36,019 bases of DNA, taken from NCBI GenBank assembly GCA_903920455.1, contig CAIXLY010000051.1, forward strand, positions 1-36,019, read 5' to 3'. This stretch comes from an uncultured bacterium. Lineage in GTDB: Bacteria > Bacteroidota > Bacteroidia > Chitinophagales > Chitinophagaceae. Below the pieces are notes generated by a model, which was not told the origin of the DNA, made no database searches, and saw nothing but the letters and a program-made list of their open reading frames with translations. This document shows, one piece after another, positions 23,571 through 34,891 of the stretch. The first letter of the stretch is position 1. Every line of letters starts with the position of its first letter. Made by a program: the position numbers and the translations under genes.

Positions 23571-24977
23571 ATGAAAAGCACCGCGTTACTCTTTCTTTTT
23601 TTTATAGTTGCAATAAATGGGTTTGGACAAATTGTTATCGGTCCAAAAGGCACAAAACTTACACTCGACAGCAGCAAATGGAAGATATCGGGCAATAACA
23701 TTTACAATAAAAATGTGGGAAATTTAGGCATTGGGACAAGCGCGCCTACCGCACAATTGCATACAACGGGAGACCTAAGACTTGAAGGCATCGGGACAAA
23801 TACCTCAAACTCGAAAATATTGACCACTGATGGCCTAGGCAATGTAACAACCAGATTGTTGTCAAATATCCTATCTGGGAATACAATTACTTCTATAAAC
23901 GGACTTACAAACTCCCTGCAAACATTTTTAATTGGAACAGCTGGATCTGATTTCAATATTTCATCTTCAGGCTCAGGCCATACATTTAATTTGCCCAATG
24001 CGACTGCATCAAATCGAGGTGCCTTGTCATCAACAGATTGGTCAATATTTAATGGGAAAGAAAATACACTAACCTTCTCAAATGGATTAACAAGAAATGC
24101 AAACTCCGTAAGTGTAAATACATCTCAAAATATCAGCACATTATCAAATCTTACGTCAAACGGATTAATAAAAACATCCGGCGGCACTGGTGCTTTATCA
24201 ATTGCCACTGCAAGCGACTTCCCAATTTTAAATCAAAATACAACTGGTTCTGCTGCAACTGTAATTACTAACGCAAATCTTACAGGACCCATAACTTCAG
24301 TTGGGAACACAACATCTGTTGAATCAAATGTTATTACAAATTCGATGCTTTCGCAAATTTCAACACAAGTATTTAAAGGTCGCAATTCAACAGGAACAGG
24401 TAACGTGGAAGACCTTACTTCCACACAAGCAACAGCAATGTTAAATACCTTTAATTCGACTTCAAAAGGTCTGGTGCCGGCAAGCGGAGGTGGAACAACT
24501 GCTTTTTTAAGAGCTGATGGAACTTTTGCTGAACCTGCTGGGAATTATCGCCGAAATATGATCACCATAACAGAAGACGTGATCAATGACAATAGAACTG
24601 CAAATACTCTCGAAGATTTAACAGGCTTATCCTTTAATGTTATCTCTGGAATAATTTACCGCTTCTATGCCCTGATCCCATACAGTAGTGATGCAACAAA
24701 TAACGGAAGTCGCTGGACGATCAATGCGCCAGCCACCACATTATTGAGTTATTCAAGCCGAAATACACTTTCAGCTACTGCTCAAACCGTGAATTTTGCC
24801 GGTGCAATCAATATCCCTGCAGCATGTAATAATAATTCTTTTCTCAATGGCAATCTTGCAATCATTGAGGGCATCATTAAGCCCTCAGCCAACGGGACCG
24901 TACAAATAAGGTTTGCAAGTGAAGCGGCGAATGTTGCCATCACCGCAAAAGCAGGTGCTACTTTGGAGTATTGGTAA
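23571..24977 (+). CDS. Secreted tail-fibre-like protein
   Basis: A 468-residue protein with a signal peptide (MKSTALLFLFFIVAINGFGQ). The mature region has NVGNLGIGTSAPTAQLHTTGDLRLEG (about 49-74), the IGT..P...L...G module of fibre proteins, then a long Ser/Thr/Asn-rich region including TGSAATVITNANLTGPITSVGNTTSV and STGTGNVEDLTSTQATAML, typical of phage tail-fibre-like repeats, and FLRADGTFAEPAG just before a C-terminal globular domain (about 330-468) without a recognisable family. It is the last of four co-oriented secreted-protein genes and converges with the minus-strand oxidoreductase, 23 bases away. Role unknown, likely structural or adhesive. Confidence 0.75.
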   Translation: MKSTALLFLFFIVAINGFGQIVIGPKGTKLTLDSSKWKISGNNIYNKNVGNLGIGTSAPTAQLHTTGDLRLEGIGTNTSNSKILTTDGLGNVTTRLLSNILSGNTITSINGLTNSLQTFLIGTAGSDFNISSSGSGHTFNLPNATASNRGALSSTDWSIFNGKENTLTFSNGLTRNANSVSVNTSQNISTLSNLTSNGLIKTSGGTGALSIATASDFPILNQNTTGSAATVITNANLTGPITSVGNTTSVESNVITNSMLSQISTQVFKGRNSTGTGNVEDLTSTQATAMLNTFNSTSKGLVPASGGGTTAFLRADGTFAEPAGNYRRNMITITEDVINDNRTANTLEDLTGLSFNVISGIIYRFYALIPYSSDATNNGSRWTINAPATTLLSYSSRNTLSATAQTVNFAGAINIPAACNNNSFLNGNLAIIEGIIKPSANGTVQIRFASEAANVAITAKAGATLEYW

Positions 24978-25000
24978 TACAGCTATTGACTAGGGAATAA

Positions 25001-26374
25001 CTAGATTCCTTTAACCTCCCACCCCTTTCGATAATTTCTCTTCAATAATTTATTTGCAGCTGGGTAGTTAGGGAATTTCAAATTTTTTGCATCCCATTCC
25101 AATAGTTGATCCGGATAACGTATAGCTACTGTGCCTAATAGAACAGTCTCGGTCATCGGACCAGATTGCGCAAAATGAGATTCTGTTTTTTCGCCTCCCA
25201 AACATGCGTCAACAAAATGATGGTAATGATTTCTTTCTTTCAATTTTGGAATCTCGGGCTGTTTATTGTCATTAGTGCGAATAACTACCGGCATTCCACC
25301 ATGTGGAATTAAAAGAGCGCCTTCTGTTCCAATCAGGATAGAGCATTCTTCAGGATAACCAACACCATCGTTGTATAACTTTCTTACTTCTTCCGGAGGA
25401 AAAAATTCTCCATCAAACCATTCGACCTGTAAGTTTTCAGTTGCAGTCATTGCATTTCCAGGGAACTGCCATATGATATGATTGCTCTGGGGCCAAGTAT
25501 CTGCTCGTCTCTCCGGAGAATTTTTCCAAGATTCCTGAACTCTTGCAATTACAGAGGTTGGTGTTTTCAATCCAAGCCCTTTCCATACCGGATCGAAAAT
25601 ATGACAACCAATATCGCCTGACCATCCTGTACCAAAATCTTGCCATGTTCTCCATTTCGCTGGATGATAGATCTCTTCCGCATAAGATCTCATCGGAGCA
25701 GTACCAATAAAGTTTTCCCAATGAAGATGGGATGGTGGGTCCATTTTTTCCGCGGGCCTTGGACCAGCCAAACGATAAGTGCCAATCATACCAGAACGAT
25801 TAGAACACAAATACGCATGCTTGATCTTGCCAACCACCTCTTGCTTGATCCACTGCACTGCAGTACGATCTCCAAATGTTGCAGCTATCTGAGTTCCCAA
25901 CTGGGTTACCACTCCTTTTTTTACAGCTTCTTCAGTCAGATACCTTACTTCCACTACATCATGACACATCGGCTTCTGACAATACACATGTTTATTATCT
26001 CTTATTGCTGTGATGGCAATAGCAAAATGGTTATGATCGGGCACGGTGACGTTTACTGAATCAATATGTAAACTTTCTTTCTTGAGCAACTCTCTCCAAT
26101 CGGTATAGGTTCTTGCATTAGGGACGAACTCAGCAGCAGCCTTCAGGTTCTTTTCATCCACGTCACAAATGGCAACAATCTCCACATTGGCGTGCTCCCT
26201 GAATTGCTGGAAATCATGTGCCCCCATTCCTCCAACACCAATACATGCATGTCTTAGTTTTTTGTTTTTGGGAAATGCATGTACTGCATTACCAAGTATC
26301 AAAGGAGCTGCAGCAGCAATGGCAGCTTTTTGTATAAAATCACGTCTGGATTGTGTGTTGGATAAATTTTTCAT
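25001..26374 (-). CDS. Gfo/Idh/MocA-family oxidoreductase, Tat-exported
   Basis: A 457-residue protein with a twin-arginine signal (SRRDFIQKAAIAAAAPLILG). The NAD(P)-binding fold follows: RHACIGVGGMGAHDF (about 41-55) has the GxGxxG loop, and IVAICDVDEKNL the acidic end of the second strand. YCQKPMCHDV contains the lysine of the E/QKP motif used in catalysis. The rest is the alpha/beta domain with WHE-type segments (SHLHWENFIGTAP, YHPAKWRTWQDFGTGWSGDIGCHIFD), as in the exported Bacteroidota group. These enzymes oxidise or epimerise sugars or cyclitols in the periplasm using tightly bound NAD. The substrate is unknown. Nearest neighbour upstream is katG, 189 bases away with a terminator between, so it is a separate unit. 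Confidence 0.93.
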   Translation of the reverse strand: MKNLSNTQSRRDFIQKAAIAAAAPLILGNAVHAFPKNKKLRHACIGVGGMGAHDFQQFREHANVEIVAICDVDEKNLKAAAEFVPNARTYTDWRELLKKESLHIDSVNVTVPDHNHFAIAITAIRDNKHVYCQKPMCHDVVEVRYLTEEAVKKGVVTQLGTQIAATFGDRTAVQWIKQEVVGKIKHAYLCSNRSGMIGTYRLAGPRPAEKMDPPSHLHWENFIGTAPMRSYAEEIYHPAKWRTWQDFGTGWSGDIGCHIFDPVWKGLGLKTPTSVIARVQESWKNSPERRADTWPQSNHIIWQFPGNAMTATENLQVEWFDGEFFPPEEVRKLYNDGVGYPEECSILIGTEGALLIPHGGMPVVIRTNDNKQPEIPKLKERNHYHHFVDACLGGEKTESHFAQSGPMTETVLLGTVAIRYPDQLLEWDAKNLKFPNYPAANKLLKRNYRKGWEVKGI

Positions 26375-26504
26375 GAGAATATTATTTTGTTCGGTTTGTT
26401 ATTGCTTATTTAATAGTTGATTTTAAAACAGTTCATCAAATTAATTAAAATATCACAACTATGGCTTTGCCTTGCAATCAATACTCAACCAAATATCCCC
26501 GAAT

Positions 26505-26534
26505 TTAAAAAGGTGGCCCATAATGAGCCACCTT
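26505..26534 (-). terminator. Intrinsic terminator of katG
   Basis: Minus-strand stem AAGGTGGC/GCCACCTT around a nine-base loop, followed by TTTTAAATT. It lies 30 bases past the katG stop. Confidence 0.85.
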
Positions 26535-26563
26535 CCAGATAATATCTAACTGATCTTAATAAA

Positions 26564-28801
<2,238 letters not shown>

Positions 28802-29075
28802 TTATAGATTTATTATTGGTTAAGAAGTTTATTTAGAAAGAATAGATGAATGATATGTATTAAAACTAATGGTTGGTAAAATTAAACTATTATCACATAC
28901 TATGAAAGGCATTTAAGCATGATTTGATAAGGAACATTACAAACAATCTAGACAGGTGGATTGTTTATTTATTGACGAAAATGACAACCCAGCCCCCATT
29001 TTCGATGATTTTGAAAATGAGAAAAAATCATACTCAGAACAAGTCTATATCTTCGCACTTAAACAACTATTAATA

Positions 29076-29504
29076 ATGAAAGAACAAAATTTCAAAAACC
29101 ATTCAAGAATGGTTCCTGGCTATCATTACGTAACCGGACTTGCAATATTTGCATTAATTGGAGGATCCATCAATTATCTATTAAAGTCAACCCCAGAAAA
29201 TAAATACCTCGCTGCGCTTTTGGTATTAACGAGTTTGATCCTTTTTATGCTTTATGCATACACCAGAATTTTCCCGCTTAAGGCACAAGACCGGGCAATA
29301 AGGGCAGAAGAAAATTTACGGTACTATGCGCTTGCTGGAAAACTATTCCCAAACACGCTATCCATCAGTCAAATTATTGCGCTGCGCTTTGCTCCTGATG
29401 AAGAACTACTTGCTTTGGTAGACCGCGCTGCAACTGAAAGCCTTTCAGCAAAAGAAATCAAGCAGGCCATCAAAAATTGGAAAGCAGATTATTACAGAGT
29501 TTAA
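29076..29504 (+). CDS. DUF6526 family membrane protein
   Basis: A 142-residue protein beginning MKEQNFKNHSRMVPGYHYV, the conserved start of the DUF6526 family, so the ATG at 29076 was chosen; the frame continues upstream to a GTG at 28956, but that extension has no family match. Two hydrophobic helices (about 18-36 and 45-64) are joined by a short polar turn. A cytosolic part follows with QDRAIRAEENLRYYALAGK, LSISQIIALRFAPDEELLALV and a C-terminal AIKNWKADYYRV. The family is common in Bacteroidota and has no known function. It is divergent from katG and convergent with the small gene at 29520. Confidence 0.85.
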   Translation: MKEQNFKNHSRMVPGYHYVTGLAIFALIGGSINYLLKSTPENKYLAALLVLTSLILFMLYAYTRIFPLKAQDRAIRAEENLRYYALAGKLFPNTLSISQIIALRFAPDEELLALVDRAATESLSAKEIKQAIKNWKADYYRV

Positions 29505-29519
29505 TGATTACAATTACAC

Positions 29520-29738
29520 TCAATGTATATGAGTCGCTGAATCAACCTCTGCAGTCTTTTCTAGGTTAATCAGCGACTCATAAAATTCTTTCAATACCCT
29601 TATACTGATATGAGGGTCTCTCTCGTCAGGAATAGTGATCGGCATCTCATCTATATATTTTACAAGCTCAGGGTGGCTTTTGCGTAGTTTTTCAACAACT
29701 TCCATAATTCTATCATTCCAATAGTGTTCTGTCTCCAT
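29520..29738 (-). CDS. Small unknown protein downstream of flavin reductase
   Basis: A 72-residue acidic, mostly helical protein (WNDRIMEVVEKLRKSHPELVKYIDEMP, then a short strand PHISIRVLKEFYESL). I do not recognise a family. Its ATG is 13 bases after the flavin reductase stop, on the same strand, and codon use is like its neighbours, so it is likely real and co-transcribed with it. A 12-bp inverted repeat (29529-29581) covers its last codons. It could be a small regulatory or chaperone-like partner of the reductase, but nothing in the sequence proves that. Confidence 0.6.
   Translation of the reverse strand: METEHYWNDRIMEVVEKLRKSHPELVKYIDEMPITIPDERDPHISIRVLKEFYESLINLEKTAEVDSATHIH
29529..29581. 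repeat. 12-bp inverted repeat over the 3' end of the small gene
   Basis: ATGAGTCGCTGA (29529-29540) pairs perfectly with TCAGCGACTCAT (29570-29581); adding AGGTT/AACCT and a bulge extends the stem to about 17 pairs with a short loop. It lies between convergent genes and could terminate or stabilise either transcript, although neither side has a good T-run. Confidence 0.55.
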
Positions 29739-29751
29739 AGCATTGGACCTA

Positions 29752-30480
29752 TCAATCCATTTTTTCTCTTGTGATGAACTCGTCTTTAACTCCCAAATCG
29801 TGCAATAGGTTTAATAATGCAGTCAACATGACGGGAGGACCACAGAGATAAAAACGTGAATTAAACTCCTTGATGTGCGCCAACAGAAAATCCTTTGTGA
29901 TTAACCCATGGTGATACCCGGCGATTTTCTCCTCCGACAATATATTGATGACATTGGGGCCTAATAATTTTGAAAAGTCCTCTTCAAGAATAATATCGGC
30001 CTTAGTCTTATTGGCAAAAATCAGTCGGTTTTGCCCAAGGCTTTGTTTTCGCTCTAAGTCCTTTAGTATAGAAATAAATGGAGTTATGCCAGCTCCCCCC
30101 GCTATAAAAATACCCTCTCCAGAATATTTTATTGCCCCAAATGGTCGACCCAATATCAACTTATCGCCAATCTTTAAATCAAGGAGTTGATTTGTCATTC
30201 CCTTATGCGAGGGATAGGTTTTAATAATAAACTCCAAATGTGAATCGTGGGATAAATTTGTAAAAGTGAAAGGGCGTAGCTCATTCGCCCAGCCAGGTTT
30301 TTTTATAGCAACCTCAGTTGCCTGACCTGGCAGAAAGGTATAGTCTTCAGGTTTCTCAGTATCAATTCGCAATACATCATGCGTAAGACGATCTATTGAG
30401 TTCACCTTTACAACATAATGTTTTTTCTTTTGGACGCTATTTTGTTCAGCGGGCCTGGGTGTCATAATTGTACTTCCCAT
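29752..30480 (-). CDS. Flavodoxin/ferredoxin-NADP reductase-like FAD oxidoreductase
   Basis: A 242-residue cytosolic protein. FAD-binding domain: YTFLPGQATEVAI (47-59) and RPFTFTN (69-75), the RxYSxx-type motif. NAD(P)-binding domain: FIAGGAGITPFISILKDL (125-142) and FYLCGPPVM (210-218). No iron-sulfur domain is attached, so it likely passes electrons from NAD(P)H to a separate partner such as a ferredoxin or flavodoxin, or acts as a flavin reductase. The start MGSTIMTPRP was chosen; an upstream in-frame ATG at 30537 adds 19 hydrophobic residues not seen in the family. The small unknown gene follows 13 bases downstream. Confidence 0.88.
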   Translation of the reverse strand: MGSTIMTPRPAEQNSVQKKKHYVVKVNSIDRLTHDVLRIDTEKPEDYTFLPGQATEVAIKKPGWANELRPFTFTNLSHDSHLEFIIKTYPSHKGMTNQLLDLKIGDKLILGRPFGAIKYSGEGIFIAGGAGITPFISILKDLERKQSLGQNRLIFANKTKADIILEEDFSKLLGPNVINILSEEKIAGYHHGLITKDFLLAHIKEFNSRFYLCGPPVMLTALLNLLHDLGVKDEFITREKMD

Positions 30481-30683
30481 GATATAGATTTTAAATGCGT
30501 GGAGAATCTCAATTGATAGCAATAAAGGTATCAACACCTCAACTCAATATAAATGATTCATTGAATTGGCCGAATTGATATTGGTCACCTTACTCCATTT
30601 GTTAAACCCATGTTAGTTAGGATTTCTTTATATGATGGCAGATGAATTATGTATGACTTTAGTACCCAACAAAAACTAATCGA

Positions 30684-31181
30684 TTGTATAATATAGTCGC
30701 CCTACTGCTCATTTCTTTTCCAATATTTGCCCAGGTGACTCCATCGGATTCATCCAAGATATTAGACCTGCATAATAAGGCGAGAAAGGAGGTGGGTGTG
30801 GGACCTCTTGTATGGAGTACAGCACTGTCCAACTATGCTCAGCAATGGGCAAATTACCTATCCAGCAAGCCAAAGATCTTTCATAGCAAATGTGTAGACC
30901 TCAATGGAAGAGCAGTTGGCGAAAACATCTATTGGTCTAGCTCCTATGAAATCCATAATATAACCGATGCATTTCGGGCATGGTACGATGAAAGAAATCA
31001 GTATACCTATGGTAAAATAAAAGCCAGAAACGGCAGAAACATGATTGGACACTACACACAAATAGTTTGGAGAGATACGAAAGAAGTTGGTGCAGGGATT
31101 GCTCGAACTCCTTCAGGTGGATTTGTCGTTGTCACTAGCTATTATCCAGCTGGGAATATAATTGATGAGCTGCCTTATTGA
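30684..31181 (+). CDS. Secreted CAP-domain (SCP/PR-1) protein
   Basis: A 165-residue protein starting at TTG, giving MYNIVALLLISFPIFAQ, a short signal peptide; no ATG stands in a usable position. The CAP domain has LDLHNKARKEVGVGPLVWS (28-45), H67 (IFHS), E80 (VGENIYW, 78-84), E103 (YDER), H123 in IGHYTQIVWRDTKEVGAGIA (121-140) and VVTSYYPAGN. The four CAP-cavity residues (two His, two Glu) appear intact. Members are exported, bind metal or lipids, and in bacteria are mostly uncharacterised. It stands alone in a region divergent from the flavin reductase. Confidence 0.9.
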   Translation: MYNIVALLLISFPIFAQVTPSDSSKILDLHNKARKEVGVGPLVWSTALSNYAQQWANYLSSKPKIFHSKCVDLNGRAVGENIYWSSSYEIHNITDAFRAWYDERNQYTYGKIKARNGRNMIGHYTQIVWRDTKEVGAGIARTPSGGFVVVTSYYPAGNIIDELPY

Positions 31182-31378
31182 CAAATGGCATGTAATATGA
31201 AGAAAGTAGGCATGAGTAGCGGTGATTATTTATTCCAGAAGTTCATACTACTTAATGAGGAGCGATAATTGATGGCTATCCCAATTAATATTAGAACACC
31301 TTATGTTCCCCTATTTTAATCTGTCCATATTAAAAAGCCATACTTTTGACTTTTTAAGACTCTTCTCACAATACAGCC

Positions 31379-32173
31379 ATGGACTATACCGCACATAAAA
31401 TAGACGCCTCAATTGCAATAGACGGAAATATAGAAAAAGAGATTTGGAAAAAGGCGAATTGGAGCAACCGCTTTGTAGACATGGTTACGGGAGAACCCGG
31501 TATGTACAATACACAAACTGCGATTTTGTGGAATGATCTCCACCTATACATCGCTTTTAAGGTTGAAGAGCCATTCGTAGAAGCAAAACTTACTGAAAGA
31601 GATAGCATCATCTTTTTGGAAAATGATCTGGAACTATTTATAGACGGAGGAGACTGTTACTATGAGCTTGAAGTAAATGCAGGAAACTGCGTGTATGAAG
31701 TTTTCTTTATTTGGAAAGACGCATACAAAAAAGGAGGGCGTTTTGATATCCCTGAATTTGATGTACATGGCGATAGGGCATACACATTTGGGGGAGATTA
31801 TGATCGCAATGGAGCAACATTTTGGAAAGGAACACACCCAAGAGGAATTCGTTGGGCATTTACAGGATATGACTTACCCGGACTTAAAACAGCAGTGCAG
31901 GTTCAAGGCACACTGAATAACAATAAAGACATCGATCAAGGATGGACACTAGAAGTTGCAATTCCTTGGACCAGTCTTGTTCATCTTGCAAATGGTCGTT
32001 CAATCCCGCCCACCTCAGGAGATGTATGGAATCTTTTTCTTGGACGATTCCAAAAACTCATGGCAGGAGGAAAAGAACTACACCCACATCCCGCGATGGC
32101 GCTGAATAGTCATGGTTTCTATGACACCCATCTTCCTGAAAAATGGAGCAGCGTCTGCTTCAAATCAAATTAG
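31379..32173 (+). CDS. Carbohydrate-binding module family 9-like protein
   Basis: A 264-residue protein with no signal peptide visible from the ATG used. IDASIAIDGNIEKEIWKKANW (about 8-28), ILWNDLHLYIAFKVEEPF, IIFLENDLELFIDGGDCYYELEVNAGNCVYE and a C-terminal GWTLEVAIPWTSL block are the CBM9-like/DOMON beta-sandwich order. Exported relatives bind sugar polymers; here the role is unknown, and the missing signal peptide may mean an intracellular role or an unseen upstream start. No coding frame is supported in the 31182-31378 gap except a tiny 23-residue ORF (31197-31268) that I do not call. The Lon-like gene follows 207 bases downstream. Confidence 0.82.
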   Translation: MDYTAHKIDASIAIDGNIEKEIWKKANWSNRFVDMVTGEPGMYNTQTAILWNDLHLYIAFKVEEPFVEAKLTERDSIIFLENDLELFIDGGDCYYELEVNAGNCVYEVFFIWKDAYKKGGRFDIPEFDVHGDRAYTFGGDYDRNGATFWKGTHPRGIRWAFTGYDLPGLKTAVQVQGTLNNNKDIDQGWTLEVAIPWTSLVHLANGRSIPPTSGDVWNLFLGRFQKLMAGGKELHPHPAMALNSHGFYDTHLPEKWSSVCFKSN

Positions 32174-32380
32174 CATTCTTCGGAGATAGAGAAATTATCT
32201 TGATGGTCACATTCAAGAAATGATCATTAATAATATTAATGAAAAAAGCTTATGCAGCTATTACAGTCTGCCGCCATCCATTCATCCATAATGGCTATAC
32301 CAACATATCATAAAATCGACTGACTATCGTCATGATTGTCTGCACCTAGTGGTTGTATCTTTTTCTCAAATCTTCAATGA

Positions 32381-34813
32381 ATGATACAAATTCTAAGACC
32401 TGAATTTCTGCGAAAGTCTTGCATAGACGAAATCTCAACAATAGTTAAAGCAAAAAACATTGAACTGCCCGATGAATTAATCGACCAACAAAGAGCTCAG
32501 GATGCGTTGAAAATGGGTTTAAAAATAAAGGCCGAGGGCTTCAACGTTTTTGCCTCTGGGGAAGAGGGAACAGGAAAACTAACAGCAGCAAAACTTTTTC
32601 TGGAAAAAATGGTCCGTGATGAACCAACACCAAGTGATTGGTGCTATGTAAATAACTTCAAGGATCCCTATCAACCCAATAAGCTTGAACTACCGTCTGG
32701 ATATGCTACAGAATTAAAAAAAGACATGAAAGAACTTGTTAATGAGTCGATGCAATCACTCATTAAGGTTTTTGAAAGCGAAGAATATTCAAAAAGACGC
32801 AAGGAAATTAGTGAAAAGAATGATAAGAAGCAATCTGAGATGACACTAAGCATCAATGAAAAAGCAGCGAAAGAATCACTACTGATAAAACAGACACCAT
32901 GGGAAATATATACCGTTCCTATTATCAACGGAGAGCCAATAACTGATGAAGAGTTTGACAAGCTGCCCATACCAGAGAAACAACTGCTTCAAGACAAACA
33001 GCTTCGCTTTTCAGATGAAATGAACAGTGCAATGAAACAACAACGTTTACTGGAGAAAGAATCATTGAAAGAATATAATAAACTTGAAAGTGAGGTTGCT
33101 GCATTTGCAATCACTGAATTGGTGAACGAGATCAAGTTAAAATACAAAGAAATGCTAGCAGTTACTAAATATCTAGAAAATGTGAATGATGATATTCTGG
33201 GTAATCTGCCAGACTTTATGCTTTCGCATAAAGAAAAAATGAATGGAGCAATCAATAAGGGGAATGAATACCTTAAGCGGTATGAAGTGAATGTGCTAAT
33301 TGATAACTCTAAACAGAAAGGATCCCCTATTGTAATTGAAAATAATCCAACATACAATAACCTGATTGGAAGTGTTGAAAAGGAGTCAGTTATGGGCTCG
33401 CTTGTAACCGATTTCACCATGATTAGAAAGGGCTCTTTGCATGATGCAAATGGTGGATACCTGATTATCCGAGCTTCCGAACTGCTTAAAAACTACTTCT
33501 CATGGGAAGCACTCAAGCGATCAATGAGAAATAAGGAAATCGCGATTGAAGAAGCTACGGAACAGCTAGGATATTTAACTACAAGAACCCTTAAGCCAGA
33601 ACCAATCCCTTTAAACTTTAAGGTCATTTTGGTAGGAAGTGCACTCTACTATCATATATTATTTAATTATGACAGCGATTTTAAAGCCCTGTTCAAAGTC
33701 AAGGCCGACTTCAATTCTGTAATGGACAGAACACCTGAAAATATTGCTGCCTATGTGTCGTTTTTCGATAAACTATGCGAAAAAGAAAAACTGGCGCCCC
33801 CCAATGAGCAAGCGCTAAAAAAAATCGTTGAGTTTGGATCAAGATTTGCAGAAGACCAAAACAAGCTGAGCACACAGTTTGGAAAAATAGCAGACATCAT
33901 CAGAGAGGCAAGTCACTATGCTCGGGAAGAAAATTCAAGCTCTATAAATGAAATTCATGTAAAAAAAGCAATTGAGCAAAAATCATACAGGAGTAATCTT
34001 ATTCAGGAAAAGATTAACGACATGATAAAAAATAAGCAGCTCCTTATTGATCTAACCGGCAATAGGGTTGGCCAAGTAAATGCATTGTCGATCATAGACA
34101 TGGGGGATATCATGATAGGCAAACCAAGCAGAATAACATGCACCGTTAATTTGGGAAAAACAGGTGTCATTGCAATTGAAAGAGAGGCTGAATTAAGTGG
34201 CCCCATACACACAAAGGGCGTGATGATATTAACGGGATATCTTTCAGAAAGATTTTTCCAGGATAAGCCCGTAAGCCTATCGGCAAGATTGGTATTTGAA
34301 CAAAGCTATGCCGAGATTGAGGGAGACAGTGCCTCAAGCACAGAATTGTACGCATTGCTATCAAGCCTTGCCAATCTTCCAATAAAACAAGGAATTGCCG
34401 TTACAGGATCCGTGAACCAGAAAGGAGAAGTACAATCAATTGGGGGCATTAACGAAAAAATAGAAGGCTATTTTGAGGTTTGTAAAATACTTGGATTCAA
34501 TGGTGAACAGGGAATCATGATCCCTTCTTCTAACGTTCAAAATCTAATGCTAAAAGAAGAAGTGGTTGAGGCAGTTATACAAAATAAATTTTCTCTTTGG
34601 GCTGTAGATACCATCAATGATGGCATTGAAGTACTAACAGGAATAAAGGCTGGAAGCATCTCCGAACGAGGAACAGTGAATTATCTGGTAAATAAAGTGT
34701 TGGCTGATTTTTCAAATAAAATAAGAGAATACAATTATGGAGAAACAGAAGAGGAAATAGAAGATGTCAGTGAGCGGCACTGGATTTCGGATATTGCGGT
34801 GAAACAAGATTAG
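32381..34813 (+). CDS. Lon-like AAA+ serine protease (COG1067 group)
   Basis: An 810-residue cytosolic protein. Residues 51-67 (AEGFNVFASGEEGTGKL) form the Walker A region with K66; L67 replaces the usual Ser/Thr. A long helical insert (about 110-320) follows, with coiled-coil character (EEYSKRRKEISEKNDKK). GSLHDANGGYLIIRASELL marks the region of Walker B in this group but has RAS where the acidic pair is expected. The C-terminal Lon protease domain has GDSASS (648-653, S650) and GGINEKIEGY (688-697, K693), 43 residues apart as in Lon. So the peptidase dyad looks intact while ATP use may be weak. The group is separate from classical Lon; targets are unknown. It is a single-gene unit. Confidence 0.88.
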   Translation: MIQILRPEFLRKSCIDEISTIVKAKNIELPDELIDQQRAQDALKMGLKIKAEGFNVFASGEEGTGKLTAAKLFLEKMVRDEPTPSDWCYVNNFKDPYQPNKLELPSGYATELKKDMKELVNESMQSLIKVFESEEYSKRRKEISEKNDKKQSEMTLSINEKAAKESLLIKQTPWEIYTVPIINGEPITDEEFDKLPIPEKQLLQDKQLRFSDEMNSAMKQQRLLEKESLKEYNKLESEVAAFAITELVNEIKLKYKEMLAVTKYLENVNDDILGNLPDFMLSHKEKMNGAINKGNEYLKRYEVNVLIDNSKQKGSPIVIENNPTYNNLIGSVEKESVMGSLVTDFTMIRKGSLHDANGGYLIIRASELLKNYFSWEALKRSMRNKEIAIEEATEQLGYLTTRTLKPEPIPLNFKVILVGSALYYHILFNYDSDFKALFKVKADFNSVMDRTPENIAAYVSFFDKLCEKEKLAPPNEQALKKIVEFGSRFAEDQNKLSTQFGKIADIIREASHYAREENSSSINEIHVKKAIEQKSYRSNLIQEKINDMIKNKQLLIDLTGNRVGQVNALSIIDMGDIMIGKPSRITCTVNLGKTGVIAIEREAELSGPIHTKGVMILTGYLSERFFQDKPVSLSARLVFEQSYAEIEGDSASSTELYALLSSLANLPIKQGIAVTGSVNQKGEVQSIGGINEKIEGYFEVCKILGFNGEQGIMIPSSNVQNLMLKEEVVEAVIQNKFSLWAVDTINDGIEVLTGIKAGSISERGTVNYLVNKVLADFSNKIREYNYGETEEEIEDVSERHWISDIAVKQD

Positions 34814-34891
34814 CAATCAACAATTGCAATGAGAACCAGATGAAGATCAATTTTTCTGGCCACTGATTTCTAGAATAGGTTTATGAGCTCA

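Noticed and set aside
28956-29075. 40-codon N-terminal extension of the DUF6526 gene from a GTG
   Set aside because: DUF6526 proteins begin with MK.QN..NH, which matches the internal ATG at 29076.
29520-29581. Intrinsic terminator for the convergent genes
   Set aside because: The stem is good but there is no clear T-run on either strand.
31197-31268. 23-residue ORF (MKKVGMSSGDYLFQKFILLN...)
   Set aside because: Too short and without any support beyond an ATG; could be a leader peptide, but nothing shows it.
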